NCBI GenBank assembly: GCA_947167555.1
Contig: CAMVIO010000076.1
Coordinates: 1-8,506, forward strand
DNA: 8,506 bases
DNA from: an uncultured Selenomonadales bacterium
GTDB taxonomy: Bacteria > Bacillota > Negativicutes > Selenomonadales > Selenomonadaceae
Direction of reading: 5' to 3'
The notes below the pieces were generated by a model, which saw nothing but the letters and a program-made list of their open reading frames with translations, had not been told where the DNA came from and ran no database searches. Positions 1 through 6,280 of the stretch are shown piece by piece. Each line of letters begins with the position of its first letter. Positions within the stretch are counted from its first letter, which is position 1. Position numbers and translations under genes: made by a program.

Positions 1-719
1 TCGAGTATATCGACATCCTCGACTGCAACGGCGGCGACCACGGTTATCCGTTCGCGACGAACTTCAACCCTGAGATCAATATCCGCGAGGTCTCGGCGAA
101 AGGCAGCTATTGGGAGGACGGCAAGTGGGTCTACACGCAGCCGATGGAGATCAAGCGCGTCTATGACTTCGACCAGGTCGGCCCGAAGGATATGTACCTC
201 CTGCACCATGAGGAAATCGAGTCGCTGGCGCTGAATATCCCCGGCATCAAACGCATCCGGTTCTTCATGACTTTCGGTCAGAGCTACTTGACCCATCTGA
301 AATGCCTCGAGAACGTCGGCATGACGTCCATCGAGCCGATCGACTTCGAGGGCAAGAAGATCATCCCGCTGCAATTCCTGAAGGCCGTGCTGCCCGATCC
401 GGCGAGCCTCGGCCCGCGCACGAAGGGCAAGACGAATATCGGCTGCATTTTCCGTGGCAAGAAGGACGGCAAAGATAAGACGTATTATCTTTACAACGTC
501 TGCGATCATCAGGAGTGCTACAAGGAAGTCGGCTCGCAGGCCATCTCGTACACTACGGGCGTTCCGGCGATGATCGGCGCGATGCTGGTGATGAACGGCA
601 CATGGAAGGGGCCGGGCGTGTTCAACATCGAGGAGTTCGATCCCGATCCGTTCATGGACGCGCTGAACAAATGGGGCCTGCCGTGGCAGGAGAATTTCGC
701 GCCGAAACTGGTGGACTGA
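1..719 (+). CDS. Carboxynorspermidine/carboxyspermidine synthase (saccharopine dehydrogenase family), 3' part
   Basis: The reading frame is open from base 3 and ends with TGA at 717-719; the start codon lies before the window, so about 238 C-terminal residues are visible. The protein matches the saccharopine dehydrogenase-like enzymes that reductively condense a diamine (putrescine or diaminopropane) with aspartate semialdehyde using NADPH, giving carboxyspermidine or carboxynorspermidine in the cytoplasm. Family-typical stretches are NGGDHGYPFATNFNPEINIR near the left edge, the GQSYLTHLKCLENVGM segment, and the C-terminal YNVCDHQECYKEVGSQAISY followed by TTGVPAMIGAMLV. The assignment over plain saccharopine dehydrogenase (lysine metabolism) is strengthened by the next gene, nspC, which decarboxylates the product. 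The N-terminal Rossmann nucleotide-binding region is outside the window and was not checked. Which diamine is used cannot be read from the sequence. Confidence 0.9.
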   Translation, partial: EYIDILDCNGGDHGYPFATNFNPEINIREVSAKGSYWEDGKWVYTQPMEIKRVYDFDQVGPKDMYLLHHEEIESLALNIPGIKRIRFFMTFGQSYLTHLKCLENVGMTSIEPIDFEGKKIIPLQFLKAVLPDPASLGPRTKGKTNIGCIFRGKKDGKDKTYYLYNVCDHQECYKEVGSQAISYTTGVPAMIGAMLVMNGTWKGPGVFNIEEFDPDPFMDALNKWGLPWQENFAPKLVD

Positions 720-728
720 TTGAAATGC

Positions 729-761
729 GTGAGGTGTGGAGTGATTCACACCTCACTTTTT
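729..761 (+). terminator. Hairpin with T-run between the synthase gene and nspC (terminator or attenuator)
   Basis: GTGAGGTGTGGA at 729-740 pairs with TTCACACCTCAC at 745-756, giving a 12-bp stem with one G-T wobble. The loop is GTGA, which fits the stable GNRA tetraloop class. Five T residues follow at 757-761. This is the form of an intrinsic terminator. It lies 9 bases after the synthase stop and ends 2 bases before the nspC ribosome binding site, so no promoter fits between it and nspC. It therefore probably reduces rather than blocks nspC transcription, unless nspC has a promoter inside the upstream gene. That regulatory role is inferred; the structure is seen directly. Confidence 0.8.
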
Positions 762-763
762 AT

Positions 764-768
764 AGGAG
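764..768 (+). promoter_or_regulatory. Ribosome binding site of nspC
   Basis: AGGAG lies 7 bases before the ATG at 776. It fixes the nspC start: the same frame is open without a stop back to 515, inside the upstream gene, but that longer version has no comparable site and would overlap well-conserved coding sequence. The site directly follows the T-run of the upstream hairpin and is not itself in the stem. Confidence 0.8.
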
Positions 769-775
769 AACGGGT

Positions 776-1960
776 ATGAATGAAAACAAAAGCGTCCGAA
801 TCGTTGGGCTGAACGATGCGCCGTCGGGTATGGCCCGCGTCTGGGCGGAAGCGCCTTCGCCGGCGTATATCGTGGACGAGGCGCGGCTCACGCATAATCT
901 TTCTGTTTTGGCGCAGGTGAAGCGGGAGACGGGCTGCCGGATTCTTTTGGCGCAAAAGGCGTTCTCGATGTTCCGGTTTTATCCGCTGATCCGCGTATAT
1001 CTTGACGGCAGCACGGCCAGCGGGCTTTTCGAGGCGCGGCTGGGCAAGGAAGAAATGGGCGGCGAGACCCACGTTTTTTCTCCCGCCTACCGCGAGGACG
1101 AGTTTGACGAGCTTCTGACCTACGCCGACCATGTCGTTTTCAATTCCTTTGACCAATGGAAACGTTTCGGTGCGAAGGCGCTGGCGGCGGGGGCGGTCTG
1201 CGGGCTTCGCGTGAATCCGGAGCATTCGACGCAGGACACGCCGATTTACGATCCCTGCGCGCCCGGTTCGCGGCTTGGCGTTCGGCTTGCCGATTTCGAG
1301 CCGGAGGCGCTCGACGGGATCAGCGGGCTGCATTTCCATACGCTCTGCGAGCAGGGGGCGGAGCCGCTGGCAGAGACGCTGGACGTCTTCGAGGAAAAGT
1401 TCGGCGCTTATCTTTCGCAGATGCAATGGGTGAATTTCGGCGGAGGCCACCATATCACGAAGCCGGGCTACAATCTCGATATGCTGGCGTCCTGCATCCG
1501 GCGCATGAAAGAAAAATACGGGCTGACAGTCTACCTCGAACCGGGCGAGGCCGTCGCGTACCATGCGGGCGACCTCGCGGCGACGGTGCTGGACGTGGTG
1601 GAGACGTCCGGTTTGCCCGTGGCGGTTCTCGATACGTCGGCGGCCTGCCATATGCCCGATGTAATCGAGATGCCGTACCGCCCGCCGCTTTACGGTTCAG
1701 GGGAGGCGGGCGAGAAAGCGCACACCTATCGGCTCGCGGGACCGACTTGTCTCGCGGGGGACGTCATCGGCGATTATTCCTTTGACGAACCGCTGACGCG
1801 CGGCACGCGGATCGTGTTCGGCGACATGGCGATCTATTCGATGGTCAAGAACAACACCTTCAACGGCATGGCGCTGCCCGCCATCGTCGCGGCGGAAAAT
1901 GACGGATGGCATATCGTCCGCCGCTTCGGTTACGAGGATTTCAAAGGGCGGTTATCGTGA
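776..1960 (+). CDS. nspC: Carboxynorspermidine decarboxylase NspC
   Basis: This 394-residue cytoplasmic enzyme is a PLP-dependent fold-type III decarboxylase (alanine racemase/ornithine decarboxylase-like barrel). It removes CO2 from carboxynorspermidine or carboxyspermidine to give norspermidine or spermidine. Visible marks are the probable PLP lysine K61 in LLAQKAFSMF, the phosphate-binding GGGHHITKPGYN, the EPGEA segment, and the C-terminal catalytic-site sequences CHMPDVIEMPYRP and GPTCLAGDVIGDYSF, all characteristic of NspC. Length fits the family (about 380-400), although about 20 N-terminal residues precede the usual SPAYIVDE start of the domain; Met19 (830) is a weaker alternative start. 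It pairs with the synthase just upstream as the two-step polyamine module. The 56-base gap contains an attenuator-like hairpin. Substrate preference between C7 and C8 carboxyamines is not decided by sequence. Confidence 0.95.
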   Translation: MNENKSVRIVGLNDAPSGMARVWAEAPSPAYIVDEARLTHNLSVLAQVKRETGCRILLAQKAFSMFRFYPLIRVYLDGSTASGLFEARLGKEEMGGETHVFSPAYREDEFDELLTYADHVVFNSFDQWKRFGAKALAAGAVCGLRVNPEHSTQDTPIYDPCAPGSRLGVRLADFEPEALDGISGLHFHTLCEQGAEPLAETLDVFEEKFGAYLSQMQWVNFGGGHHITKPGYNLDMLASCIRRMKEKYGLTVYLEPGEAVAYHAGDLAATVLDVVETSGLPVAVLDTSAACHMPDVIEMPYRPPLYGSGEAGEKAHTYRLAGPTCLAGDVIGDYSFDEPLTRGTRIVFGDMAIYSMVKNNTFNGMALPAIVAAENDGWHIVRRFGYEDFKGRLS

Positions 1961-1970
1961 AACCATACAT

Positions 1971-2001
1971 AAAAAATCCTGCAGTTTTGCAGGATTTTTT
2001 T
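1971..2001 (+). terminator. Intrinsic terminator after nspC
   Basis: A perfect 13-bp stem pairs 1971-1983 (six A residues, then TCCTGCA) with 1988-2000, closed by a GTTT loop and ending in a run of seven T. It starts 10 bases after the nspC stop. The A-run on the left arm makes it symmetric, so it could also stop transcription coming from the right. It separates the polyamine pair from the rbgA operon. Confidence 0.92.
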
Positions 2002-2023
2002 ATTCTGTGGGGAATTAATACAG

Positions 2024-2977
2024 ATGGACAATTTTGAGAAACAAGGGGCAGTTCGGCAAATGGAGCAGAAAGAAGCGGGAGGCGCAGTTCCTAACGTACA
2101 GTGGTTCCCCGGTCATATGGCGAAGACCAGGCGGCTGATCCAGGGGCATCTGAAGCTGGTGGACGTCGTAATCGAGCTTTTGGACGCGCGGGTTCCCGTA
2201 AGCAGCGCGAATCCGCTGATCCGGGAGATCGTCGGCGACAAGCCCCGGCTGGTGGCGCTCAATAAAGCCGACCTTGCGGACGAGGCGCAGACGAAAAAAT
2301 GGATTGCGTATTTTCGCTCGCAGGGGCTTTCGGCGGCGGCAATCGATTCCCTTTCGGGGGCGGGACTGAAAGCTTTGGTGCAAAAAGCCGAAGCGCTGGC
2401 GAAGCCGAAAACTCACAAGCTGGTCGCGAAGGGCGCGAAGCCCCGGGCGGCGCGGGCGATGGTACTGGGCATCCCGAACGTCGGCAAGTCGTCGCTGATC
2501 AATCGCCTCGCTGGCGCGGCGAAGGCGAAAGTCGAAGATCGTCCCGGCGTCACGCGGGACAAGCAATGGATCCGCGTCGGAAAGAATCTGGAGCTTCTCG
2601 ATATGCCGGGCATCCTCTGGCCGAAGTTCGAAGACCCGGTGGTCGGGATGCGGCTCGCGTTTGTAGGCTCGGTCAGCGACGAGGTCTATGACGTCGAGGC
2701 GGCGGTCAAGCGGTTGCTCGAATGGCTGTCGGCGCACTGCCCGAAACGGCTGGCGGAGCGTTACCGTTTGACGGAGGACGAGATGCAGGCCGACGCGGAA
2801 ACGCTTCTGGAGCATATCGGAAAGCATCGCGGCTGCCTGTTGAAGGGCGGGCTGCTCGACGCGGAAAAGGTGCAGCGGCTTTTGCTGTCAGACCTTCGGG
2901 GCGGGCGGCTGGGGCGCGTGACTTTCGACGACGCGCCGGAAGCGCCGAAGGGCGAAAAAGAGGTTGAGGCCGGATGA
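2024..2977 (+). CDS. rbgA: Ribosome biogenesis GTPase RbgA (YlqF)
   Basis: RbgA is a circularly permuted GTPase that acts late in 50S subunit assembly and is known in B. subtilis to be needed for incorporation of late ribosomal proteins. The permuted motif order is visible: G4 NKAD at residues 80-83 comes before G1 GIPNVGKSS (149-157), G2 GVTR (175-178) and G3 DMPGI (193-197). The family signature VQWFPGHMAK lies near residues 25-34, and a C-terminal helical domain follows from about residue 215. At 317 residues it is somewhat longer than the B. subtilis protein (about 280), partly from about 20 N-terminal residues. Two starts are possible: ATG 2024, with GGGGA at 2009-2013, or ATG 2060, with GGGG at 2045-2048. 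It is the first gene of the probable operon with rnhB, with which it overlaps by 4 bases. Confidence 0.96.
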   Translation: MDNFEKQGAVRQMEQKEAGGAVPNVQWFPGHMAKTRRLIQGHLKLVDVVIELLDARVPVSSANPLIREIVGDKPRLVALNKADLADEAQTKKWIAYFRSQGLSAAAIDSLSGAGLKALVQKAEALAKPKTHKLVAKGAKPRAARAMVLGIPNVGKSSLINRLAGAAKAKVEDRPGVTRDKQWIRVGKNLELLDMPGILWPKFEDPVVGMRLAFVGSVSDEVYDVEAAVKRLLEWLSAHCPKRLAERYRLTEDEMQADAETLLEHIGKHRGCLLKGGLLDAEKVQRLLLSDLRGGRLGRVTFDDAPEAPKGEKEVEAG

Positions 2978-3762
2978 ACGCGGCGGAAATGAAACTGAAG
3001 GACGTCGAGGCGGCGCTGTTCTCAGGCGTGCCGTCCGATGATTTTGTTGCGGCCTGCGAGGCGGATACACGGGCGGGCATGCAAAGGCTCGCGAAGCGGT
3101 ATCGCCGGGAACAGGCGGAGCGGGCGAGAATCGACGCGCTTTACGCATACGAATACGCGGCGCGGGATGAAGGGGCGAAGTATGTAGCCGGCGTCGACGA
3201 GGCGGGCCGCGGGCCGTTGGCCGGACCTGTGGTCGTGGCGGCGGTGATATTGCCCTTCGGGCTTTTCCTGCCGGGACTCAACGATTCCAAGAAGGTCGCG
3301 CCGAAGAAGCGCGAGCTGTTATACGACGAGATACTGGAAAAGGCGGTCGCGGTCCGCGTCTCGATCGTGGACGCGAAGACAATCGACCGCGTGAATATAT
3401 ACCAGGCGACGATGAACGGTATGTACGAGTCGATCCTGAATCTCGACCCGAAGCCGGACAAGGTGCTGATTGACGCGGTGGAGCTGGCGAAGCTTCCGAT
3501 GCCGTCTCTTTCGATCATCAAGGGCGACGCGAAGTCGGCGTCCATCGCGGCGGCGTCGATTATCGCGAAGGTCACGAGGGACCGCATGATGCTGAAATAC
3601 GACGCCGAATATCCGCAGTACGGCTTCGCGCAGCACAAAGGATACGGCACCGCGCAGCACATCGAAGCGCTGGAGAAATACGGCCCGTGCCCGATCCACA
3701 GGAAGTCATTCGAACCGGTGCGGTCGATGGCGGAGCAAACTCCCCCTGTCAGCTTTCGCTGA
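2974..3762 (+). CDS. rnhB: Ribonuclease HII
   Basis: RNase HII cuts the RNA strand of RNA-DNA hybrids and removes single ribonucleotides misinserted into DNA. The active-site start VAGVDEAGRGPLAGPVV carries D75 and E76. D167 (LIDAVEL) and D203 (KVTRDRM) complete the expected acidic set, and KGDAKSASIAAASIIAK (184-200) is typical of the type 2 enzymes. About 70 residues precede the catalytic core, as in the Firmicute form of about 255 residues; here the length is 262. The ATG overlaps the rbgA stop in ATGA, so translation is probably coupled; GAGG at 2966-2969 is the likely ribosome binding site. The last seven residues (TPPVSFR) and the TGA stop are encoded by a palindromic repeat beginning near 3739, so the original C-terminus was probably different. 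The core is intact, and loss of function is not expected. Confidence 0.96.
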   Translation: MNAAEMKLKDVEAALFSGVPSDDFVAACEADTRAGMQRLAKRYRREQAERARIDALYAYEYAARDEGAKYVAGVDEAGRGPLAGPVVVAAVILPFGLFLPGLNDSKKVAPKKRELLYDEILEKAVAVRVSIVDAKTIDRVNIYQATMNGMYESILNLDPKPDKVLIDAVELAKLPMPSLSIIKGDAKSASIAAASIIAKVTRDRMMLKYDAEYPQYGFAQHKGYGTAQHIEALEKYGPCPIHRKSFEPVRSMAEQTPPVSFR

Positions 3763-3784
3763 CATCCCCCTCTGGGAGGGGGAC
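3739..3784 (+). repeat. Palindromic repeat module A, forward orientation
   Basis: The module reads ACTCCCCC, then a 7-bp hairpin (TGTCAGC at 3747-3753 with GCTGACA at 3758-3764, loop TTTC), then a second hairpin (TCCCCCTC at 3765-3772 with GAGGGGGA at 3776-3783). Its first 24 bases are the end of rnhB, including the stop. The layout resembles the REP-like or miniature palindromic elements scattered between genes in many Firmicutes. It has no coding capacity. Genome copy number cannot be seen in this window; the only second copy visible is the inverted module B. Confidence 0.8.
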
Positions 3785-3795
3785 TTGGGATTCAG

Positions 3796-3837
3796 CCTCC
3801 CTCTAAGAGGGGGATGGCACGAAGTGCCGGAGGGAGT
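3796..3837 (-). repeat. Palindromic repeat module B, inverted orientation
   Basis: Read on the - strand, this begins ACTCCCTC, then has a 5-bp hairpin (GGCAC/GTGCC at 3816-3820 and 3824-3828, loop of three), then ATCCCCCTCT and a GAGGG arm. That is the same plan as module A in opposite orientation. The central hairpin differs in sequence from A while keeping its pairing. A and B are separated by 11 bases (TTGGGATTCAG) and together form an imperfect inverted repeat of about 100 bases between rnhB and ylqG. On the + strand, the outer arms CTCCCTC (3797-3803) and GAGGGAG (3830-3836) can also pair. Confidence 0.78.
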
Positions 3838-3881
3838 AAAACGAGTTTAAACATTCATCAATCACGACAGGGGGGAGAATC

Positions 3882-5954
3882 ATGGCGATGGAAACGACGG
3901 CTATGCCGACAGGCATACGTCCGATAGAGCGCCCGCAGGGACCTCAGACTACAGGAGTGCAGCGGCGGGGAACGCCTTCGGCTTCGCCTTTTGCGCCGCG
4001 CACGGACGTCAGCCTTCAGAACTCCGTCTCGGATGTGGCGAATCTCCTGTCAAAAATCGCTTCGACAAAGGAAGAGGCGATGGACAAGATTTCCCCGCAG
4101 CTCCAGAAACTGATCGACAGCATCATGCAGCAGTCGTTTTCGCTGGAATCGACGCTGGCGGAGGGGCTCGGCACGACGCTGGAAAGCCAGCGGTTCGCCA
4201 TGGATCAGATGTTCACGCTGGCGCGGATGCTTCACCAGATGGGCTCCCTTGCGGAGCAGGGAAAGCCCGCCGCGCTGAGCGATGAGCTGCAGGCGGTTTT
4301 CGCCGGCGTCAAGGAAATGATGATGGCGGGGGAAGGCAAGGACATGGCGCCGACGATGCTCCATAAGCTTGCCTTTGATATCCTCGACGGCAAGCAGGCG
4401 GACGAGCTGCCGGAAATGATGCAGTTCCTGCTTGCGCACCAACAGGGCGCGTCGATGCCGACGGTCGAGCAGCCGGAGTCCGACGCTTTCAACTTCATGA
4501 AACAGCTGATGGATTATTTCATGCCCCGTCCCGATGCGAGGAAAACAGCTCAGACGCAGGAGCAAGGGACACGGCAGGGCGAGCAGCCGCAGATGTCGGA
4601 AGAGGCGGCAGCCCATTCGGAAGCGGAGACGACACAGGGACGGCTGACAACCGAGCCGGGAACGGCGCGGGATATGCCCGGTATATGGAAAGGAATGGCG
4701 GCGGAGGGCGACGAAGCCGCAACGAAGAACGGAGAGACTGCGCAAAAGGGCGAAGAGGCCGCAGTAAAAAGCGGCGATAATACGGCGAAAGCGGCACAGG
4801 AGGGAACCGCGCCGGAGCAAAATGCGCAGACCGGAGAAGCTAAAGAGGGGGCGGCACAACAAAAGCCGCAAGGGACTCTGAACCAAAATGCGGCGGAGCA
4901 GACGAAGGAGCAGCAATCCGCGCAGCAAACCCAACAGGCCGCCCGGGGGCAGTCCGCGCAGACGGAAAGTACGGCGACGCGGCGCGGCGGGGAGTCCAAC
5001 GCGTCGATTTACGCATGGGAAAACGAAGCGGAGGAAACACAGGCCGAAACGTCGTCGCCGGACGGAATCAAGCCGCAGGATCCGTTTGCGGAGCTCATGC
5101 GCAAAGGGCTTGAGCGTATGCGCGGGCGTTTGCAGCAGCAGACCGCTCAGCCGCAGCAGAACGAGCAGGGAGAAATGCCGTCGCCGATACACGTTTTCGG
5201 GAAGATGCAGCAATCGCCCGCGATGCAGAATACGCCGCGCATGATGGAGGCGATGAAGCAGCTTGCCTCCATGGTCATGGAAAACGCGCAGCTCACGCAG
5301 GAGGACGAGCAGCTGCTTTTGAATTTCGTAAACAACGAGCGGGAGATGCTGTCCGAAAAGGACGCGAGGGAGCTTCAGGCGCTTTTGCAGCTCTGCGAGA
5401 AGAACGTTCCCGCGTCCGTGCTGCAGTCCGCCCAGCAGAAGGGCTTGGAAGACTTGCCGCGCCTTTGGGCGTTCATGCAGCTTTGCGACCTCGCGATGAT
5501 CAAGGAACGGGACGGGAAATCGCTGAAAAGGGCGGGCAAGAGCCTGTCCGATTTCGCGTCGATGATGAAAAACTCGCTGCTCCCGGAGAACGGGCGCACG
5601 CCGGAAGGGCACCGTTCCATGAGCTTCATGACGCCGCTCTATATGTCGGAGGATATGCAGAAGCCTTATCCCGCCTATATCCACGTTTACGACGAGGACA
5701 AGAAGGACGAGAACGGCGGACCGTCGAAAAAGGAGACCTGGATTCGCGTCTGCCTGCTGACGGAAAATATCGGCGCCGTGGACGTGAGCTTCCGAATGTA
5801 TGAAGAGACGAATCTCGACGTGCGCATTTATTTCTCCGAGCGTGAAAATCTCGACGAATTCCGCGATTACATGGATGAATTTCGCGCGTCCTTTGACGAT
5901 AAGCCGCTGACGCTGATGAGCGTCAAGGTCGGCGTGGCAGGTGCTAAGACATGA
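3882..5954 (+). CDS. ylqG: FliK-like hook-length control family protein (YlqG type)
   Basis: This 690-residue protein has three regions. Residues about 40-215 are mainly helical and Met/Gln/Leu-rich. Residues about 218-395 are low complexity, rich in Gln, Glu, Ala, Thr and Gly, and probably disordered. Residues about 450-690 form an ordered C-terminal part. The final stretch has the FliK C-terminal pattern: LTENIGAVDVSFRMYEE (626-642), then DVRIYFSERENLDEFRDYMD and a closing TLMSVKVGV strand. Position between rnhB and a FlhB-tail gene matches ylqG of B. subtilis. In flagella, FliK measures hook length and contacts the FlhB C-terminus to switch export specificity; a matching role here with the adjacent YlqH is inferred. 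No signal peptide or membrane segment is seen, as expected for a type III export substrate. GGAG at 3874-3877 serves ATG 3882 or ATG 3888. The 3' end overlaps ylqH by 4 bases. Confidence 0.82.
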   Translation: MAMETTAMPTGIRPIERPQGPQTTGVQRRGTPSASPFAPRTDVSLQNSVSDVANLLSKIASTKEEAMDKISPQLQKLIDSIMQQSFSLESTLAEGLGTTLESQRFAMDQMFTLARMLHQMGSLAEQGKPAALSDELQAVFAGVKEMMMAGEGKDMAPTMLHKLAFDILDGKQADELPEMMQFLLAHQQGASMPTVEQPESDAFNFMKQLMDYFMPRPDARKTAQTQEQGTRQGEQPQMSEEAAAHSEAETTQGRLTTEPGTARDMPGIWKGMAAEGDEAATKNGETAQKGEEAAVKSGDNTAKAAQEGTAPEQNAQTGEAKEGAAQQKPQGTLNQNAAEQTKEQQSAQQTQQAARGQSAQTESTATRRGGESNASIYAWENEAEETQAETSSPDGIKPQDPFAELMRKGLERMRGRLQQQTAQPQQNEQGEMPSPIHVFGKMQQSPAMQNTPRMMEAMKQLASMVMENAQLTQEDEQLLLNFVNNEREMLSEKDARELQALLQLCEKNVPASVLQSAQQKGLEDLPRLWAFMQLCDLAMIKERDGKSLKRAGKSLSDFASMMKNSLLPENGRTPEGHRSMSFMTPLYMSEDMQKPYPAYIHVYDEDKKDENGGPSKKETWIRVCLLTENIGAVDVSFRMYEETNLDVRIYFSERENLDEFRDYMDEFRASFDDKPLTLMSVKVGVAGAKT

Positions 5955-6280
5955 TGGATCGAAAACGCGGGCTCCGTCCGGAACCGGAGACAGACCCGAA
6001 CGCGGAAAAAAAGGCCGTTGCGCTGAAATACGACCCGGAGGAGAATACCGCGCCAAAGGTGGTCGCGAAAGGGCGCGGATACGTCGCGGAAAATATCCTC
6101 GCGGCGGCGCAGTCCAACGCCATTCCGGTTTACCAGAACAAATCCCTGGTGAATCTCCTGATGGCGCTCGACCTCGACAAGGAAATCCCTCCCGAGCTCT
6201 ATACGACGGTTGCCGAAGTCCTCGCGTATATTTACCGCATGGACACGAAAGCGGGCGCGCGTAAGAGGCCCATGCCGTGA
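5951..6280 (+). CDS. ylqH: Stand-alone FlhB C-terminal domain protein (YlqH/FlhX type)
   Basis: This 109-residue protein corresponds to the cytoplasmic C-terminal domain of the flagellar export gate protein FlhB. AVALKYDPEENTAPKVVAKG (22-41), then YVAENILAAAQSNAIPV, NKSLVNLLMALDLDKEIPPE and the final YTTVAEVLAYIYR follow FlhB closely. The four transmembrane helices and the NPTH autocleavage motif of full FlhB are absent: the homology begins right after the point where NPTH would be. The product is therefore a soluble mimic of the cleaved domain. In Helicobacter such a protein (FlhX) is known to substitute for the detached FlhB fragment. ATG 5951 overlaps the ylqG stop as ATGA, and a second ATG at 5954 is equally possible; no strong ribosome binding site is seen, which fits coupled translation. 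Partnership with the FliK-like upstream protein is likely but inferred. Confidence 0.9.
   Translation: MMDRKRGLRPEPETDPNAEKKAVALKYDPEENTAPKVVAKGRGYVAENILAAAQSNAIPVYQNKSLVNLLMALDLDKEIPPELYTTVAEVLAYIYRMDTKAGARKRPMP

Noticed and set aside
1..719. Reading the first gene as lysine-pathway saccharopine dehydrogenase
   Set aside because: The family is shared, but adjacency to nspC and the carboxynorspermidine synthase-type C-terminal sequences favour the polyamine role.
515..775. An upstream extension of the nspC frame to an ATG at 515
   Set aside because: It lies over conserved C-terminal coding sequence of the synthase and over the hairpin at 729-761. ATG 776 has a good AGGAG site and gives the family length.
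746..1651. A 301-codon open frame on the - strand opposite nspC
   Set aside because: It is an Arg-rich antisense shadow of nspC, whose catalytic motifs are intact on the + strand.
3739..3837. The repeat pair as a rho-independent terminator or a CRISPR fragment
   Set aside because: There is no T-run after either stem, and the two modules are inverted, adjacent and different in length, with no spacer-repeat periodicity.
3837..3881. A possible flagellar sigma-28 promoter before ylqG (TAAA-like element in an A/T-rich stretch)
   Set aside because: No GCCGATAA-like -10 element is present at suitable spacing, and no clear sigma-A pair could be found either.
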